The notes: a model not told the origin generated them from the letters alone. A stretch of 64,000 bases of DNA from Bordetella genomosp. 10 (GCF_002261225.1 NZ_NEVM01000001.1:62001-126000), one strand, 5' to 3'. Numbered from the stretch's first letter, positions 1 to 12,271 are shown. Translations and numbers: made by a program.

Positions 1-408
1 GAGGCGCGCATCGGTCCTTATGCGCGCCTGCGCCCGGGCGCCGACCTGCGCGACCGGACGCACGTCGGCAATTTCGTCGAAGTGAAGAACGCGGTGATCG
101 GCACCGACAGCAAGGCCAATCACCTGACCTATATCGGCGACGCCGACATCGGCGCGCGCGTGAACGTCGGCGCGGGCACCATTACCTGCAACTACGACGG
201 CGCGAACAAGCATCGCACCATCATCGAGGACGACGTCTTCGTCGGCTCCGACACGCAACTGGTCGCGCCGGTGCGCGTGGGCCGCGGCGCCACGCTGGGC
301 GCCGGCACCACGCTCACGCGCGACGCCCCCGCCGAGCAATTGACGGTCTCGCGCGCGCGCCAGGCCACCATCCCCGGCTGGACGCGGCCCGTCAAGAAGA
401 AACCATGA
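1..408 (+). CDS. glmU: GlmU, C-terminal fragment (window-edge partial)
   Basis: This is the last 135 residues of the bifunctional GlmU, which acetylates glucosamine-1-phosphate and then uridylylates it to UDP-GlcNAc for peptidoglycan and LPS. The reading frame is open from base 1, so the start lies outside the window and only the C-terminal acetyltransferase part is seen. It shows hexapeptide-repeat left-handed beta-helix sequence. [12 protein letters not shown] carries the His expected to be the acetyltransferase base, followed by [14 protein letters not shown]. The tail [10 protein letters not shown] matches the usual GlmU C-terminus, so the end looks intact. The stop overlaps the next gene's start (ATGA, 405-408), implying translational coupling. 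glmS, the preceding pathway step, lies about 4.7 kb downstream on the same strand. Confidence 0.97.
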   Translation, partial: EARIGPYARLRPGADLRDRTHVGNFVEVKNAVIGTDSKANHLTYIGDADIGARVNVGAGTITCNYDGANKHRTIIEDDVFVGSDTQLVAPVRVGRGATLGAGTTLTRDAPAEQLTVSRARQATIPGWTRPVKKKP

Positions 409-1838
409 AGGACACCTCCGATTCCCCGGCCGGGACGGCGCCTGGCGCCGCGTCCGGCGGCCCGGCTTCGACCCCCCCGGGCAAGGCCGCCGTCCAGGAC
501 GGCCTGCCCACCCCGCGCCGCTACTGGGCGGCCAGCGTCGTGTTGTTGGGCATCAGCCTGTCGGTGCTGGACAGCACCATCGCCAACGTCGCCCTGCCGA
601 CGATTTCCCATGACCTCGGCGTCGATCCCGCGGATTCGGTGTGGATCGTGAACGCCTATAGCGTGGCCCTGGTGGTCATGCTGCTGCCCCTGTCGTCGCT
701 GGCCGAGCGCGTGGGTTTTCGCCGCATGTTCGCCATGGGGCTGGGGTTGTTCACCGTGGCGTCGCTCGGTTGCGCCATGGCCAATTCGCTGGTGACGCTG
801 ACGCTGGCCCGCATCTTCCAGGGCGTGGGCGCGGCCTCGCTGATGTGCATGTTCGGCGGGCTGGTGCGCCATATCTATCCGCATGCCAAGTTGGGGCGGG
901 GCATCAGCCTGAACGCGACGACGGTGGCCGTGATGTCGGTGCTGGGGCCGACCATCGGGTCGGCCATCCTGTCGGTGGCCGCCTGGCCATGGATCTTCGC
1001 CGTCAACGTGCCGCTGGGCATACTCGGCATGTTCTGGCTGCGTTTCCTGCCGGACGTGCCGCGCACCAATACGCGCTTCGACGCCATCAGCGCGCTGCTG
1101 AACATGCTGACGCTGGGCGTCTTCATCATCGGCGTCGACAAGCTGGTCGCCGACCCGGTGAAGGGCGTGGGCCTGATCGCGATCTCCCTCGTCACCGGCT
1201 ATATCCTGGTGCGGCGCGCCACGAAGCAGACCGCGCCCCTGGCGCCGGTCGACCTGTTGCGCATACAGCCCATCGCCTATGCCGTGGCGGCGTCCGCCTG
1301 TACCTTCGCGGCGCAGATGGCCTCCTATGTCTCCCTGCCGTTCTTCTTCCAATCGGTGCTGGGGCGCCCGCAGTTGCAGGTGGGTATGCTGATGGCCGCC
1401 TGGCCCATCGGCACGGCCGTCGTCGCGCCGCTGGCGGGGCGCCTGTCGGACCGCTTTTCGGCGGCCACGCTCAGCGGCGTGGGGGCCGCGGCCATGGTGC
1501 TGGGCCTGGTGGCGATGACGCTGCTGCCGCACGACGTGGGCAACACCACCATCATCGTGGTCATGTTCGTGTGCGGCCTGGGCTTCGGCTTTTTCCAGAC
1601 GCCCAACAACCGGTCGATGATCGGCTCGGCGCCGCGCTCGCGCAGCGGCGCCATCGGCGGCCTGCAGGCCACCACCCGGGTTTTCGGGCAGAGCTGCGGC
1701 ACCGCGCTGGTGGCGACCGCCTTCGGTCTGAGCACGGCCCATGGCCCGTCGCTGGCCCTGATCCTGGGCGCCGTCTGCGCCGGCGTGGCGGTCCTGGTCA
1801 ATACGGTGCGTTTCAAGGCGGTGGCGCCCGTGGCCTAG
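405..1838 (+). CDS. MFS transporter, DHA2 (EmrB/QacA-like) family
   Basis: A 477-residue inner-membrane transporter of the major facilitator superfamily, most like the proton-driven drug:H+ antiporters of the DHA2 family. After a Pro/Ala-rich cytoplasmic tail of about 40 residues there is a run of hydrophobic helices to the C-terminus. [16 protein letters not shown] in helix 1 (about residues 50-65) is the DHA2 motif D1, and [11 protein letters not shown] is the MFS motif A loop between helices 2 and 3. The start ATG overlaps the glmU stop, so it is probably translated from the glmU transcript. No adjacent membrane-fusion protein or regulator is present. The substrate cannot be deduced; export of a toxic compound or a metabolite are both possible. 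Confidence 0.9.
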   Translation: MKDTSDSPAGTAPGAASGGPASTPPGKAAVQDGLPTPRRYWAASVVLLGISLSVLDSTIANVALPTISHDLGVDPADSVWIVNAYSVALVVMLLPLSSLAERVGFRRMFAMGLGLFTVASLGCAMANSLVTLTLARIFQGVGAASLMCMFGGLVRHIYPHAKLGRGISLNATTVAVMSVLGPTIGSAILSVAAWPWIFAVNVPLGILGMFWLRFLPDVPRTNTRFDAISALLNMLTLGVFIIGVDKLVADPVKGVGLIAISLVTGYILVRRATKQTAPLAPVDLLRIQPIAYAVAASACTFAAQMASYVSLPFFFQSVLGRPQLQVGMLMAAWPIGTAVVAPLAGRLSDRFSAATLSGVGAAAMVLGLVAMTLLPHDVGNTTIIVVMFVCGLGFGFFQTPNNRSMIGSAPRSRSGAIGGLQATTRVFGQSCGTALVATAFGLSTAHGPSLALILGAVCAGVAVLVNTVRFKAVAPVA

Positions 1839-1961
1839 GTCCCTGGGTCGCGTCGACACGGCGTCACGCCGCGGCGACGCTGGAAAGCAGCGCGCGGGCG
1901 GACCTGGGCCGGCTCGCGCCGAGGCGGCTTCCGCGCGAGCCGTCGCCGCGAGGGCGGGCCC

Positions 1962-1967
1962 TATAAT
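1962..1967 (+). promoter_or_regulatory. Candidate -10 box upstream of ugd
   Basis: A perfect TATAAT lies 55 bases before the ugd start in otherwise very GC-rich DNA. No good -35 hexamer is visible at 16-18 bases upstream, so the assignment is tentative. Confidence 0.4.
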
Positions 1968-2021
1968 CCCGTGCATCGGGCGCGTGCTTCGTCACGCGCC
2001 ATGTTTTCTAGGGCGAATGCG

Positions 2022-3340
<1,319 letters not shown>

Positions 3341-3344
<4 letters not shown>

Positions 3345-4426
3345 AGATCCTGCAGCTTAATTTCGAGAAGGGCTGGCGCGGCGGCGAGCGGCAAACGCTG
3401 TACTGCATGATGGCCTTCCGGGATGCGGGGCACGAGGTGGAGCTGCTGGCGCGGGCCGGCGCGCCGCTGGCGCAGCGTGCCGCGGAGCAGGGATTCAAGG
3501 TGCATGCCGTGTCCGGCGTGCCGGGGCAGATCGGCTTTCTCGCCGGCCGTGGCCGGCGCTACGACATCATCCACGCGCAGACCGCCAATACGGTGACCTG
3601 GGCCGTGCTGACCAAGCCGGCGCACCGGCGGCCGGTGGTCTTTTCGCGGCGCACGTCCTTCGTGGTCAAGCCCAACGAGGAATGGAAGACCGGCTTCAAG
3701 TGGCGCCACGTCGATCTCTTCGTGGCGATCAGCGACATGGCGGCCACCGAGCCGCGCCGGCTGGGCCTGGCGCCCGTGATCATCCGCAGCGCGGTGGCGC
3801 CCATGCCGCCCGACGCGGCGAACCAGGCGCGGCTGGCGGCGGAATTCAAGGTGCCGGGCAAGCGGATCATCGCCACGTCCGCCGCCTTGATCCACGACAA
3901 GGACCCGCTGACCATGATCCGGGCGGTGGCGGAACTGGCGCGGACGCGGCGGGACTTCCTGTTCGTGCATTTCGGCGCGGGCGGCAACGAAGAAGCGCAG
4001 GCGCGCGCGCTGGTGGCCGAGCTGGGCGTGAAGGATGTCTACCTGTTCGCCGGTTTCCGCAAGGGGGTGGAGGATTTCTATCCCTGCATGGACGTGTTCG
4101 CCATGACGTCGCGCGAGGAAGCGCTGGGCAGCAGCGTGTTCGATGCCTTCCTGCAGCGCGTGCCGGTGGTGTCGACGGACGCCGGCGGCCTGAAGGAAAG
4201 CCTGGCCGACGGGCGCGGCATTCTTTGCGCGGTGGAGGACTACCGCGCCGTGGCGCGCGGCATGGCGGCCTTGCTGGACGACGATGCCCTGCGCCAGGCG
4301 ATGACCGCGCGCGCCTACGACTACGTGCGCGTCGAGCACGACGTCGGCACGATGGGCGGCCGCTACCTGGACCAGTTCGAGCGCCTGTTGCGCGAACGGG
4401 GCGAGGCGGCGCGCCTGGAAGGCTGA
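3341..4426 (+). CDS. Glycosyltransferase, GT4-like
   Basis: A 361-residue protein with the GT-B glycosyltransferase fold, probably moving a sugar from an activated nucleotide donor onto an envelope polysaccharide or lipid. The N-terminus [18 protein letters not shown] has the glycine-rich acceptor-side loop of GT4 enzymes. The C-terminal half has HFGAGGNEE and a [15 protein letters not shown] segment in the place of the donor-binding EX7E motif (E then a late acidic/neutral position). [11 protein letters not shown] follows. No signal peptide or membrane helix is visible. It is translationally coupled to ugd, which suggests it acts in the same pathway, but use of UDP-glucuronate is only inferred. 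Donor and acceptor are unknown. Confidence 0.88.
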
Positions 4427-4452
4427 GCGGATCCCGCCGCATCACATCGCAT

Positions 4453-4477
4453 CGCATTGCGTGTCGCGTGCAATGCG
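4453..4477. terminator. Hairpin between convergent genes
   Basis: CGCATTGC (4453-4460) and GCAATGCG (4470-4477) form a perfect 8-bp stem around a 9-base loop between the convergent glycosyltransferase and Lrp genes. There is no T-run, so it may be a weak bidirectional terminator or an mRNA-end stabiliser. Confidence 0.4.
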
Positions 4478-4501
4478 CAAGGCGTTACGGTCCGGGGCCG
4501 C

Positions 4502-4993
4502 CTACGGTTCCAGCGGCGTCACCGCCATGCGGGTTTCGAACTTCGAGCGGTGCACCGAAAAAAAGGTCCGCACGTTGCGCACGTTGGCCTGCGCGGTGAA
4601 CGCCCGATGCACCAGCGCATGGTAGGCGGGCATGTCGCGCACCTGCGCGATCAACACGAAGTCCGGGCCGGGCGATACGCGATAGCACTGGAGGATGGCG
4701 GGTTCGTCCCGCATGCGCGCCTCGAATTCCGCCATCTTTTCCGCGGCCTGGACGTCCAGCGTGATTTCCACGATGGCGGTCAGGGTGCTGCCCAGTTGCG
4801 CGGGATCCAGGATGGCGACCTGTTTTTCGATCACCCCGGTCTCCACCAGGCGGCGCACGCGGCGCAGGCAAGTGGGCGGCGAGGCGTGGACCTTGCCGGC
4901 CAGTTCCTGGTTGGTCAGGGAGGCATCCTCCTGCAACTGGGCGAGGATGCGGCGGTCGAGGTCATCCAGAGGGATGGCGGCGGGGAGCACCAT
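4502..4993 (-). CDS. Lrp/AsnC family transcriptional regulator
   Basis: A 163-residue regulator with the normal Lrp architecture. The N-terminal winged helix-turn-helix (about residues 9-60) contains LDDLDRRILAQLQEDASLTN and the recognition stretch SPPTCLRRVRRLVETGVI. The C-terminal RAM/ACT-like domain (about 75-150) has PGPDFVLIAQVRDMPAYH, where such proteins sense amino acids and oligomerise. It is divergent from glmS and converges on the glycosyltransferase. Lrp/AsnC genes usually autoregulate, and the AT-rich stretch directly upstream (4994-5151) is the likely binding region. The regulated pathway and effector are not evident; an effect on glmS is possible from position only. Confidence 0.93.
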   Translation of the reverse strand: MVLPAAIPLDDLDRRILAQLQEDASLTNQELAGKVHASPPTCLRRVRRLVETGVIEKQVAILDPAQLGSTLTAIVEITLDVQAAEKMAEFEARMRDEPAILQCYRVSPGPDFVLIAQVRDMPAYHALVHRAFTAQANVRNVRTFFSVHRSKFETRMAVTPLEP

Positions 4994-5151
4994 GTTGCGA
5001 TAGAAAATTCCATAATCTTCGGTATGTATTTCTTAAATTTCATACGTACCTAATCATTGAATATTAGTTCATTTTCGTCGGAACAAAGAAATCTTATTTC
5101 TCCTTCACCCGCCCACAATGGCGCCTGTCTTTCTTTTTTCCGGAGCCAGCC
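4994..5151. promoter_or_regulatory. AT-rich divergent control region, lrp-like / glmS
   Basis: This 158-bp divergent intergenic stretch is far richer in A+T than its surroundings. It contains GTATG (5022-5026) facing CATAC (5041-5045) across an AT-rich spacer, and AGAAAT facing ATTTCT (5087-5101). Such imperfect AT-rich inverted repeats are what Lrp-type proteins bind, so autoregulation and possibly glmS control are likely. No clear -35/-10 pair was assigned. Confidence 0.4.
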
Positions 5152-6984
<1,833 letters not shown>

Positions 6985-7078
6985 GGGGGCTGTTCAAGCT
7001 GGGCGGCCGGGGAACGGAGGTGCTGTCGGTCTGCGCGAGGCGTCTCGGCGGCGTCACGGCGCGGCGGGCGGGCCGACA

Positions 7079-7099
7079 CGTCATACACTGCACGTGACG
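7079..7099. promoter_or_regulatory. Candidate LysR-type operator
   Basis: CGTCA and TGACG form perfect 5-bp arms separated by exactly 11 bases. This is the T-N11-A dyad geometry of LysR-family sites. It lies 41 bp upstream of a LysR gene, the usual place for an autoregulatory site. Confidence 0.4.
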
Positions 7100-7139
7100 G
7101 GCTCATCCGAATAGCGCGGCCGAGGCGACCAGCGAGCAT

Positions 7140-8081
7140 ATGAAAATCAACTGCGACTTCTCCGATTTAAGACTCATCCTCAACATAGCGGAAACGTCCA
7201 GCCTGACCGTCGGTGCGGAACGTTCGCACCTTTCGCCGCCGGCGGCGAGCGCGCGCCTGAAAAAGGTGCAGGAGTCGATAGGGCAGGCGCTGTTTCACCG
7301 CACCGCCAATGGGCTGATGCCGACGGCCGCGGCGCATACATTCATCGGCGGCGCGCGAGCCATTCTCCAGCAACTGGAACGCCTGGAGCAGGAGATGGAA
7401 AGCCAAGCCAAACGGGTATCGAGTTGCATACGCCTGTTGTCTACGGTTCTGGCCGTCAATGGCCTGGTCAGGGATGCGATAGAAGCATTCATGCTCACGC
7501 ATCCGGATATAAGCTTCAACCTGCAGGAGCGCTCGTCGCGGGACATATCGAGCGCGCTGAAAGCGAAGCAGGCGGAAATCGGCGTGCTGTCGCTGAACGA
7601 TATTCCCCGCGATGACCTGCTGGTCTACCACCCGTTGAAAATCGAGGACTTGGTATTGATAGCGTCGCCGGCCCATCCCCTGGCCGCCGAGGACTCCGTC
7701 GAATTCGCACAGGCGCTGAAGTTCGATTTCATTTCCCTGTACGAGAAGTCGCCTTTCTATCAATTCATAAAGGGCGCCGTCAGCCAGGAAAAAGCGCTGA
7801 TGAAAATACGGATCCATACCCAGAACTTCGAGGCACTGTGCGACCTGGTGGCGGCGGGTCTCGGTATCGCATTGATTCCCCATAGCGAAGCCATCCAGAA
7901 ATCGAAATACTTCAACTATCGCATCATAAGAATGATGGATAAATGGGCGGTCCGGGAGGTGTATATAGCCACCCATCGGGACAAAACCGCCGACCCGGGG
8001 ATCAAGGCCCTGGTGGACTGGATCCTGCAGTCCCAGAACATGAAGAACGATGTGAGCGGGCTCGCGTTTCCGAAAACCTAA
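7140..8081 (+). CDS. LysR-family transcriptional regulator
   Basis: A 313-residue LysR regulator. The winged helix-turn-helix occupies about residues 5-65, with SSLTVGAERSHLSPPAASARLKK. The effector domain covers about 95-300, including the typical VAAGLGIALIPHSEA. The recognition helix has SPPAAS where many family members have S(Q/P)(P/S)A(L/V)S. Codon use is visibly less GC-biased than in glmS just upstream; Lys AAA, Ile ATA and Leu TTG codons are frequent. It points towards the MmgE/PrpD gene and is the obvious regulator of the following acid/CoA module. The effector is probably a substrate or CoA-pathway intermediate, which is inference. The Shine-Dalgarno is weak (GCGAG). Confidence 0.92.
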   Translation: MKINCDFSDLRLILNIAETSSLTVGAERSHLSPPAASARLKKVQESIGQALFHRTANGLMPTAAAHTFIGGARAILQQLERLEQEMESQAKRVSSCIRLLSTVLAVNGLVRDAIEAFMLTHPDISFNLQERSSRDISSALKAKQAEIGVLSLNDIPRDDLLVYHPLKIEDLVLIASPAHPLAAEDSVEFAQALKFDFISLYEKSPFYQFIKGAVSQEKALMKIRIHTQNFEALCDLVAAGLGIALIPHSEAIQKSKYFNYRIIRMMDKWAVREVYIATHRDKTADPGIKALVDWILQSQNMKNDVSGLAFPKT

Positions 8082-8384
8082 AAACGATCCCGATCTGGCG
8101 GTCGACGGGCCGCATTGCAAGTCGCCGGTCCTTCGGGGCGGCAAGCCGCGTGAATTCCAAAGATTTGAAAACGCGGCTGATAATTTGCGAATTGATTCCT
8201 CCATTTGCCTATGCAACCATCGAATCGCGAACCGGCAGGAGACCGGACTTCGTCATCGATCTGATTTTGCTTTCGTCCCGCTTCCCTTGCCCATGGGATT
8301 TCGCCATTTTCGGCGGCCCTGGAACAGGACTGCGCAAAATCAGGGATGGTTCAAAAATACATAAGCCCAAATCGAGGAATTTTC
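8082..8384. other. Non-coding gap upstream of the MmgE/PrpD gene
   Basis: This 303-bp gap holds no convincing gene. It is less GC-rich than flanking core genes. AATTTGCGAATT (8182-8193) resembles AATTCGCGAAT at 11172-11182 in the divergent control region of the same module, so it may be an operator for the upstream LysR protein. No clear sigma-70 promoter was assigned. Confidence 0.5.
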
Positions 8385-9788
8385 ATGGCCGACCCTATCG
8401 ACGGCGCCCAGACCCGCAATTCCGGCACGGATTCCCTTGTCGCGTTCATCATGGCAGCAGGCACGGCGGAATTAACGGCCGACGTGGTGGAGAAAACCAA
8501 GCACCATATCGTGGACACGGTCGCCGCCATGATTTCCGGCCTTACCCTGGATGTGGGCAAGCGCGCGCTGCAGATCGTGCCACTACTCGAGGGCCGCCCG
8601 GAAGCCGGGGTGGCGGGCAGCCCTGTCCGGCTGCCGTTTCAGCATGCCGCGATGGTCAACGCCATGTTGGCCCATGCGGATGAAACCGACGACTCCCACG
8701 AGAAATCCAAATTTCATCCCGGCTGCGGCATCGTGCCCGCCGCCCTGGCATTGGCCGAGCGGCAGAAGGCAGACGGCCGCGACATCGTTCGCGCGGTGGC
8801 GCTGGGCTACGACGTGGGCGCCCGTGTGTTGGAAGCGCTCGGGCCCATGCCGCTGAACATGGCCGGGCACGCTTCCCACGCCATCGGGCCGCTGTTCGGC
8901 TGCGCAGCGGTAGCGGCCAATTTGCTAGGCTTCGACGCCTCCAGGACAGGGCATCTGCTGTCATACGCCGGGCACGAGACATCAGGGTTATCGTGCTGGA
9001 TGTCCGATTCGGATCACGTGCAGAAAGCCTTCGTATTCGGCGCCATGGCGGCGAAGAATGCGCTGTTCTCGGCATTGCTCTGCGAACAGGGCTGGACCGG
9101 ATGTCCCGAGGTTATTTCCGCCGAGCGGGGATTGCTGCACGCCTACGGCACGGGAGAAGGCGGGCGATCGCTCGATGAACCGATGATCCTGGGTAACGAG
9201 ATTCTCCATTCCGATATCAAGAAATGGTGCGTCGGCTCTCCCATTCAAGCGTGCCTGGACAGCCTGGAGGCGATGCTGCCCTCGATACCTGCCGACGTGG
9301 AACAGATACGCTCGGTGGACGTTGAAATCCAGGCCAACGAGGTGTTCATCGTCGAAGCGAGGGCCATGCCCAATATATCCTTGCAACATCTGCTGGCGCT
9401 GTTCCTCGTGGACCGCGAACTCACATTCGACTCGGTGCACGATGTCGGCCGAATGCAGGACAGCCGAGTGCTGGCGGTGCGCAAGCGCATCTCTCTGATA
9501 CCCAGCATCGAGTTGCAGGAAGCGGGCGGCCGCCAAGCCATCGTTCGCGTCAACCTGGCCGACGGGCAGACGCTGCGCCATCACACGCCTTGCGTCAGGG
9601 GCACCTGGAAAAACCGCATGTCTCGCGATGAAATCGACGCCAAGGCATTCGGACTTGTCGAACCGATACTGGGCCGGTCGCGCGCGCGCGACCTTCTGGA
9701 CGGTCTGTGGAAGCTGGAGACCTTGAGCAATGAGCGTTGGGTGGCACTTACCGGCCTGTTTACCGGGGAACTGCCCAGGGGCTGCTAA
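8385..9788 (+). CDS. MmgE/PrpD family protein
   Basis: A 467-residue protein of the MmgE/PrpD superfamily, which includes 2-methylcitrate dehydratase and cis-aconitate decarboxylase. Family features are the N-terminal all-alpha region with KHHIVDTVAAMISGL, the LPFQHAAMVNAMLAHADETDDSH segment (written here in parts: HAAMVNAMLAHADETDD), the motif HPGCGIVPAALALAE, and a C-terminal lid domain. I chose the ATG at 8385 because GAGGAA lies 6-11 bases upstream; an in-frame ATG at 8346 has no such site. It is flanked by the LysR gene and, convergently, a class III CoA-transferase gene. The reaction is probably dehydration or decarboxylation of a di- or tricarboxylate, but the exact substrate is unknown. 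Confidence 0.9.
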   Translation: MADPIDGAQTRNSGTDSLVAFIMAAGTAELTADVVEKTKHHIVDTVAAMISGLTLDVGKRALQIVPLLEGRPEAGVAGSPVRLPFQHAAMVNAMLAHADETDDSHEKSKFHPGCGIVPAALALAERQKADGRDIVRAVALGYDVGARVLEALGPMPLNMAGHASHAIGPLFGCAAVAANLLGFDASRTGHLLSYAGHETSGLSCWMSDSDHVQKAFVFGAMAAKNALFSALLCEQGWTGCPEVISAERGLLHAYGTGEGGRSLDEPMILGNEILHSDIKKWCVGSPIQACLDSLEAMLPSIPADVEQIRSVDVEIQANEVFIVEARAMPNISLQHLLALFLVDRELTFDSVHDVGRMQDSRVLAVRKRISLIPSIELQEAGGRQAIVRVNLADGQTLRHHTPCVRGTWKNRMSRDEIDAKAFGLVEPILGRSRARDLLDGLWKLETLSNERWVALTGLFTGELPRGC

Positions 9789-9863
9789 CACGGCCAGTGC
9801 GTGACGCCTTCCCGTGTTGACAGCCCCTGAATCCCCTTCCTGATTCGACCGCGAGCACGGGTG

Positions 9864-9885
9864 GCCGGAATGCCTTGATTCCGGC
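9864..9885. terminator. Hairpin between convergent MmgE/PrpD and CoA-transferase genes
   Basis: GCCGGAAT (9864-9871) and ATTCCGGC (9878-9885) form a perfect 8-bp stem with a 6-base loop in the 107-bp convergent gap. It lacks a U-tract on either strand. It may be a bidirectional end-of-transcript structure. Confidence 0.45.
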
Positions 9886-9895
9886 GCCAGGAACA

Positions 9896-11086
9896 TCAAA
9901 CGACGCCGGACCCACGCAATTCGGCGACATGCGCCGCCGACAGACCGAGTTCGCGTAGCACCTCGTCCGTATGCTGTCCGGGCGTGGGGGCAAGCGAGCG
10001 GACGCCGCTGGATGTGGCGCTGGACCTGATGGGCTGGCCGACCAGCCCGATGTTGCCGAGCACGGGATGCATGACATCCCACCGCGTGCCCAGATGGCGC
10101 ACTTGCGGATCGTCGAATGCCTGCGAGACTGTGTTCACCGGCCCGCAGGCCAGGCCTTCCCGGCTGAGTTTGTCTATCCAATGGGCGCTGGTATTGCCGG
10201 AGAAAATAGCCTGCAGCGCTCCGTTCAAAATATGCCGGTTGGCCGAGCGCTCCCGGTTGCCGACGAAGCGCGGATCGGCCAGCCACATGGGACGGTCCAA
10301 AGCCCGGCACAGGCGCTGCCACATGGTCTGTCCGGACGCGCAGATGGTGATCTTGCCATCCTGCGTGTCATAGACCCCGGTAGGAATGATGGTCGGATGG
10401 TCGTTGCCGGCCTGGACGGGAAGCTCTCCTGCCACCAACCAGCGGGCGGCCTGGAAATCCATGACCGCCAGCAGCGACTCCAGCAGGGACGTCTGAACCC
10501 ATTGTCCCGCGCCGGTCCGTTCGCGCTGCAGCAAGGCCATCAAAATGCCGAGCGCGCAGTAAAGGCCGGCCGTGGTATCGGCGATTGCGACGCCGGCGCG
10601 CACGGGCCCATGGGCGGGCAACCCCGTTACCGACATCATTCCCGTCATCCCCTGGATTATCTGGTCGTAAGCGGGACGTTTGACATACGGGCCATCCTGG
10701 CCGAATCCCGAAATACTTGCGTAGATCAGCCCTGGATGGTTCTTCTTCAAGGTTTCGTAATCGATCCCCAGGCGATGCTTTACCTCGGGCCTATAGTTTT
10801 CAACTACGACATCAGCCGTTTCGACCAGGCGCCGGAATATCTCTACGCCGGCCTGTTTTTTCAGGTTCAAGGTCAGGCTGCGCTTGTTCCGGTGCAGATT
10901 CTGGTAATCCGGTCCCAGATGGGTTCCTCCCATTTCCGTCTCGAGATTCGGCTCGACCGGCAATTCGACCTTGATGACATCGGCACCCCAGTCGGCCAAT
11001 TGACGCACCGCCGTCGGACCCGAGCGCACCCGCGTCAGGTCGAGAATTCTGTAGCCGTGCAAGGGTAGCGAAGCATTTTCGGTCAT
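9896..11086 (-). CDS. CaiB/BaiF (class III) CoA-transferase
   Basis: A 396-residue class III CoA-transferase, which moves CoA between acyl-CoA and a free carboxylic acid in the cytoplasm. The N-terminus has YRILDLTRVRSGPTAVRQLADWGADVIKVE, described here by its parts LDLTRVRSGP and GADVIKVE. The expected catalytic Asp lies in GVAIADTTAGLYCALGI (about residue 169). Other family motifs are NKRSLTLNLK, VVVENYRPEV and YASISGFGQDGPY. Length is normal for the family. It is divergent from the enoyl-CoA hydratase gene with a shared 367-bp control region. In this setting it most likely activates the acid imported via the nearby Bug receptor; donor and acceptor are unknown. Confidence 0.93.
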   Translation of the reverse strand: MTENASLPLHGYRILDLTRVRSGPTAVRQLADWGADVIKVELPVEPNLETEMGGTHLGPDYQNLHRNKRSLTLNLKKQAGVEIFRRLVETADVVVENYRPEVKHRLGIDYETLKKNHPGLIYASISGFGQDGPYVKRPAYDQIIQGMTGMMSVTGLPAHGPVRAGVAIADTTAGLYCALGILMALLQRERTGAGQWVQTSLLESLLAVMDFQAARWLVAGELPVQAGNDHPTIIPTGVYDTQDGKITICASGQTMWQRLCRALDRPMWLADPRFVGNRERSANRHILNGALQAIFSGNTSAHWIDKLSREGLACGPVNTVSQAFDDPQVRHLGTRWDVMHPVLGNIGLVGQPIRSSATSSGVRSLAPTPGQHTDEVLRELGLSAAHVAELRGSGVV

Positions 11087-11453
11087 GGTCGTCTCTCCAG
11101 TCCGCCGGGGCTATAAAAAGACAGGGTCTTGCCCGGGGCTTTACAGAATCGCATGCCGGTAAACAAGGCACAATTCGCGAATATTGAGATTGAAATTCTA
11201 AAATTCGGAATCGAGGGCTTCCATTTATTTCGCCGGCCCGTTCCTTCCGGGCACGATCCTGGAATTTCAAAAAGACAAAGTTGCTTTTCCAGAATTGCGA
11301 ATTTTTATCCGCAATGCATTCTGGGAGAATCGCCACATCGCATTGCGGTCAGCCGATGTGGTCATGCCGGTGCCTCGCATTCCAAAAAAGAACAGGCAAC
11401 TTCCGGCGCTCCTCCGCTATCCAGGGTCGCTGCATCAAAACAAAGGACACGAT
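11087..11453. promoter_or_regulatory. Divergent control region, CoA-transferase / enoyl-CoA hydratase
   Basis: A 367-bp non-coding, AT-richer region between divergent genes. It contains the perfect palindrome ATTCGCGAAT (11173-11182) inside CAATTCGCGAATATTG. It also contains an interrupted inverted repeat with arms CCAGAAT (11289-11295) and ATTCTGG (11318-11324), enclosing TGCGAATTTTT and CGCAAT. The GCGAAT core recurs at 8187-8192 and 11297-11302. These are good candidate binding sites for the module's LysR regulator. No reliable -35/-10 pair was assigned, and no gene is seen here. Confidence 0.5.
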
Positions 11454-12236
11454 ATGCCTTCGTCTTCCGAGCCACGTCTACACGTAAGCCGGCAAGGGCC
11501 GCTGGCCCTCGTCAGCATGGATAACCGCGCCAAGCTGAACGCGCTTACCTTCGATATGTGGAACAGCCTGCCCGATATATTGGCCGGCCTCGATCAAGAC
11601 CCGGGGGTCCGTGCGATCGTGCTGCAGGGGGAGGGAGACAAGGCATTCGCCTCCGGCTCCGATATCTCGCAATTCGAAAAGAAGCGCAGTTCGCCCGAAG
11701 ACACCGCGTTGTACAACGCGACGGTCGAGCGGGCCGTCGACGCAGTGCGCCTGGTCAGCAAACCCACGATCGCGCGCATTCGCGGATATTGCCTGGGCGG
11801 GGGCTTGGCGCTGGCTTTGCACTGCGATCTGCGCTATGCGACCGCAAACGCCATATTTTCGATACCCGCCGCCAAAATCGGCGTGGCTTACAACCCGCTC
11901 TGGCTACATCGTCTGGCGTGGCTGACAGGGCCGGCAGCCGCCAAGGAAATCCTTTATACGGCGCGGCGTTACGACAGCCAGACTGCGCAGCGCATCGGCT
12001 TGGTCAACGCCGTATTGGAAGGACGGGAAATCGACGATCTGCTGGACAGGATCTGCGAACTCGCGCCTTTGACGCACATCGCTTCCAAGCTGGCTATCGA
12101 CCAGGCCTGCTCGGTCAAGGGCATGGACGTATCGGTTTGCAGGGACGCCGTCGATCTGTGTTTCGGCAGCAGCGACTATATCGAAGGGCGCAAGGCTTTC
12201 GCGGAAAAGCGCCCGCCCCGTTTTACGGGTTCCTGA
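11454..12236 (+). CDS. Enoyl-CoA hydratase/isomerase (crotonase) family protein
   Basis: A 260-residue crotonase-fold enzyme acting on acyl-CoA esters. The first oxyanion-hole segment is AFASGSDISQFEK (about residues 63-75). The second is RIRGYCLGGGLALALHCDLRYA, with key parts GYCLGGGLAL. The position of the first catalytic Glu of classical hydratases (usually in a GNE motif) reads as part of LALHCDL. The second acidic residue region PAAKIGVAYNP also departs from the hydratase consensus, so hydratase, isomerase, lyase or thioesterase chemistry are all possible. I chose the ATG at 11454 because AAAGGA precedes it at good spacing; the open frame further upstream has no family sequence. It is divergent from the CoA-transferase and upstream of a Bug receptor. 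Confidence 0.88.
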   Translation: MPSSSEPRLHVSRQGPLALVSMDNRAKLNALTFDMWNSLPDILAGLDQDPGVRAIVLQGEGDKAFASGSDISQFEKKRSSPEDTALYNATVERAVDAVRLVSKPTIARIRGYCLGGGLALALHCDLRYATANAIFSIPAAKIGVAYNPLWLHRLAWLTGPAAAKEILYTARRYDSQTAQRIGLVNAVLEGREIDDLLDRICELAPLTHIASKLAIDQACSVKGMDVSVCRDAVDLCFGSSDYIEGRKAFAEKRPPRFTGS

Positions 12237-12271
12237 GCCTCTGGTCAAAACTTTTTTTAAGAAATCGCGGC

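Noticed and set aside
192..1976. A very long open frame on the minus strand opposite glmU and the MFS gene
   Set aside because: It is rich in Arg, His, Gly and Gln with no family motifs, typical of an antisense shadow in high-GC DNA; the plus strand has clear GlmU and MFS sequence.
6985..7078. Terminator for glmS
   Set aside because: No stem followed by a T-run was found in the downstream sequence, so none is reported.
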